A stretch of DNA of 5,231 nt from Candidatus Borrarchaeota archaeon (GTDB taxonomy: Archaea; Asgardarchaeota; Sifarchaeia; Borrarchaeales; Borrarchaeaceae). Positions 4,805 through 5,231 of the stretch are shown here, piece after piece. Within the stretch, counting starts at the first letter, position 1. Each line of letters begins with the position of its first letter. The stretch is taken from positions 1-5,231 of the forward strand of contig JAEORY010000321.1 of NCBI GenBank assembly GCA_016840645.1. Direction: 5' to 3'. Below the pieces are notes generated by a model. It saw only the letters and a program-made list of their open reading frames with translations. It did no database searches and had not been told where the DNA came from. The position numbers and the translations under genes were made by a program.

Positions 4805-5231
4805 TCATTTTCTAGCCGTAGCGTTCATTCCCATTTCAAATGCTCTGAGGTTTAAATCAATGAGCTTTTTTCTATCTTTAAAATTAATCTTTATGGCATC
4901 TTTGAGGCTTTCTGGTAAGATTGGGAGGTCTGGAACAGCCCCAACAGCTGCTCCTAGAATAGCTACACTTGCCGTCAAAACGTTACCAGCCTGACGCGCG
5001 ATCTCTTCTGCATCGAAGATAACTGCTTTATTCGTCACTTGCCTAATGATATCCAAGATATCCTCTGTCTTCGGGTACGAGATACCAGCTGCCCACATTG
5101 CAGCTGACGGCATTTTTGTCTTAGAAATCACGATGTAGCCATCTTTGGCCAAACGGTCGAGATATCTTACGCTTTCTACAAGCTCCATGCTTATCATTAA
5201 ATCAGCTCCTCCAATGGGAATAATAGGTCCG
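4805..5231 (-). CDS. iorB: Indolepyruvate ferredoxin oxidoreductase beta subunit, 3' part
   Basis: This is the C-terminal 141 codons of a 2-oxoacid:ferredoxin oxidoreductase gamma-domain protein of the IorB type. With the large IorA subunit it oxidatively decarboxylates aryl pyruvates from aromatic amino acids to acyl-CoA, reducing ferredoxin; it is cytosolic and typical of anaerobic archaea. The frame enters from the right edge as GPIIPIGGADLMISMELVES, matching the family's GGADLL...E..E..RY segment. It continues with GYIVISKTKMPS, KAVIFDAEEIARQAGN and ASVAILGAAVGAVPDLPI, and ends in NLRAFEMGM, which is where family members end. Roughly the first 50-60 residues, including the glycine-rich GxGGQG start, should lie beyond the window. 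ATG codons at 5197 and 5188 are internal methionines, not starts. iorA is expected just upstream, outside the window. A related oxidoreductase gamma subunit (for example VOR or KOR) is a less likely alternative. Confidence 0.92.
   Translation of the reverse strand, partial: GPIIPIGGADLMISMELVESVRYLDRLAKDGYIVISKTKMPSAAMWAAGISYPKTEDILDIIRQVTNKAVIFDAEEIARQAGNVLTASVAILGAAVGAVPDLPILPESLKDAIKINFKDRKKLIDLNLRAFEMGMNATARK

Noticed and set aside
4608..4994. 128-codon plus-strand frame
   Set aside because: Its second half is antisense to the well-conserved end of iorB, and its first half is not protein-like enough to stand alone.
2989..5091. 13-bp direct repeat GAGATACCAGCTG at 2989-3001 and 5079-5091
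   Set aside because: Both copies encode Ala-Gly-Ile-Ser in unrelated proteins, and one such match in 5 kb is not far from chance expectation. It is not an attachment site.
1..5231. tRNA, rRNA, CRISPR array, transposase or integrase
   Set aside because: I looked for repeats, cloverleaf-like arms and recombinase motifs and saw none. A weak C/D-box-like ATGAGATGATA near 3103-3113 lacks a matching D box.

Overview
The window looks like a piece of an AT-rich genome of an anaerobic archaeon. Genes are compact and often overlap. Several starts sit about 28-30 bases behind TATA-like boxes, which is the archaeal leaderless arrangement. The left part has a HerA-type ATPase of the kind common in archaeal accessory regions, and the right end encodes a subunit of an oxygen-sensitive 2-oxoacid:ferredoxin oxidoreductase. 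I cannot place the lineage from this sequence; an uncultivated thermoproteote/Bathyarchaeia-like or euryarchaeal genome would both fit.

Left region (1-3065, minus strand): an accessory cassette. It starts from a clear TATA box at 3055-3065 and runs leftward. The order is a 101-aa unknown protein; a charged helical 67-aa protein in the same frame, separated from the first only by a TAG codon; a 490-aa HerA/DUF87-like ATPase overlapping it by 26 bases; and a winged-helix plus PD-(D/E)XK-like nuclease segment in the -1 frame. That last segment has no start codon of its own and reads as the ATPase's continuation across a T5 run at its stop codon. After a short gap with TATA-like boxes come a second small nuclease-like protein and the start of an apparent membrane protein that runs off the left edge. 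The two overlap by 8 bases. The ATPase and nuclease parts suggest a DNA-translocating and DNA-cutting machine from a mobile element or a defence island. The TAG codon and the frameshift mean it is either decaying or uses recoding.

Middle (3066-3587): about 520 bases with no confident gene. It holds three tiny overlapping reading frames on the minus strand, two with good ribosome-binding sites, a few hairpins, and the promoter of the next gene with a 10-bp palindrome touching its TATA-like box.

Right region (3588-5231): ordinary metabolism. A complete 3-hydroxyacyl-CoA dehydrogenase gene reads right. It converges, across a 341-base spacer, on the 3' part of an indolepyruvate ferredoxin oxidoreductase beta-subunit gene reading left from the window edge. 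The two fit anaerobic use of amino acids and acyl-CoA compounds, but they need not be co-regulated. No tRNA, rRNA, CRISPR array, insertion sequence or attachment site was recognised.
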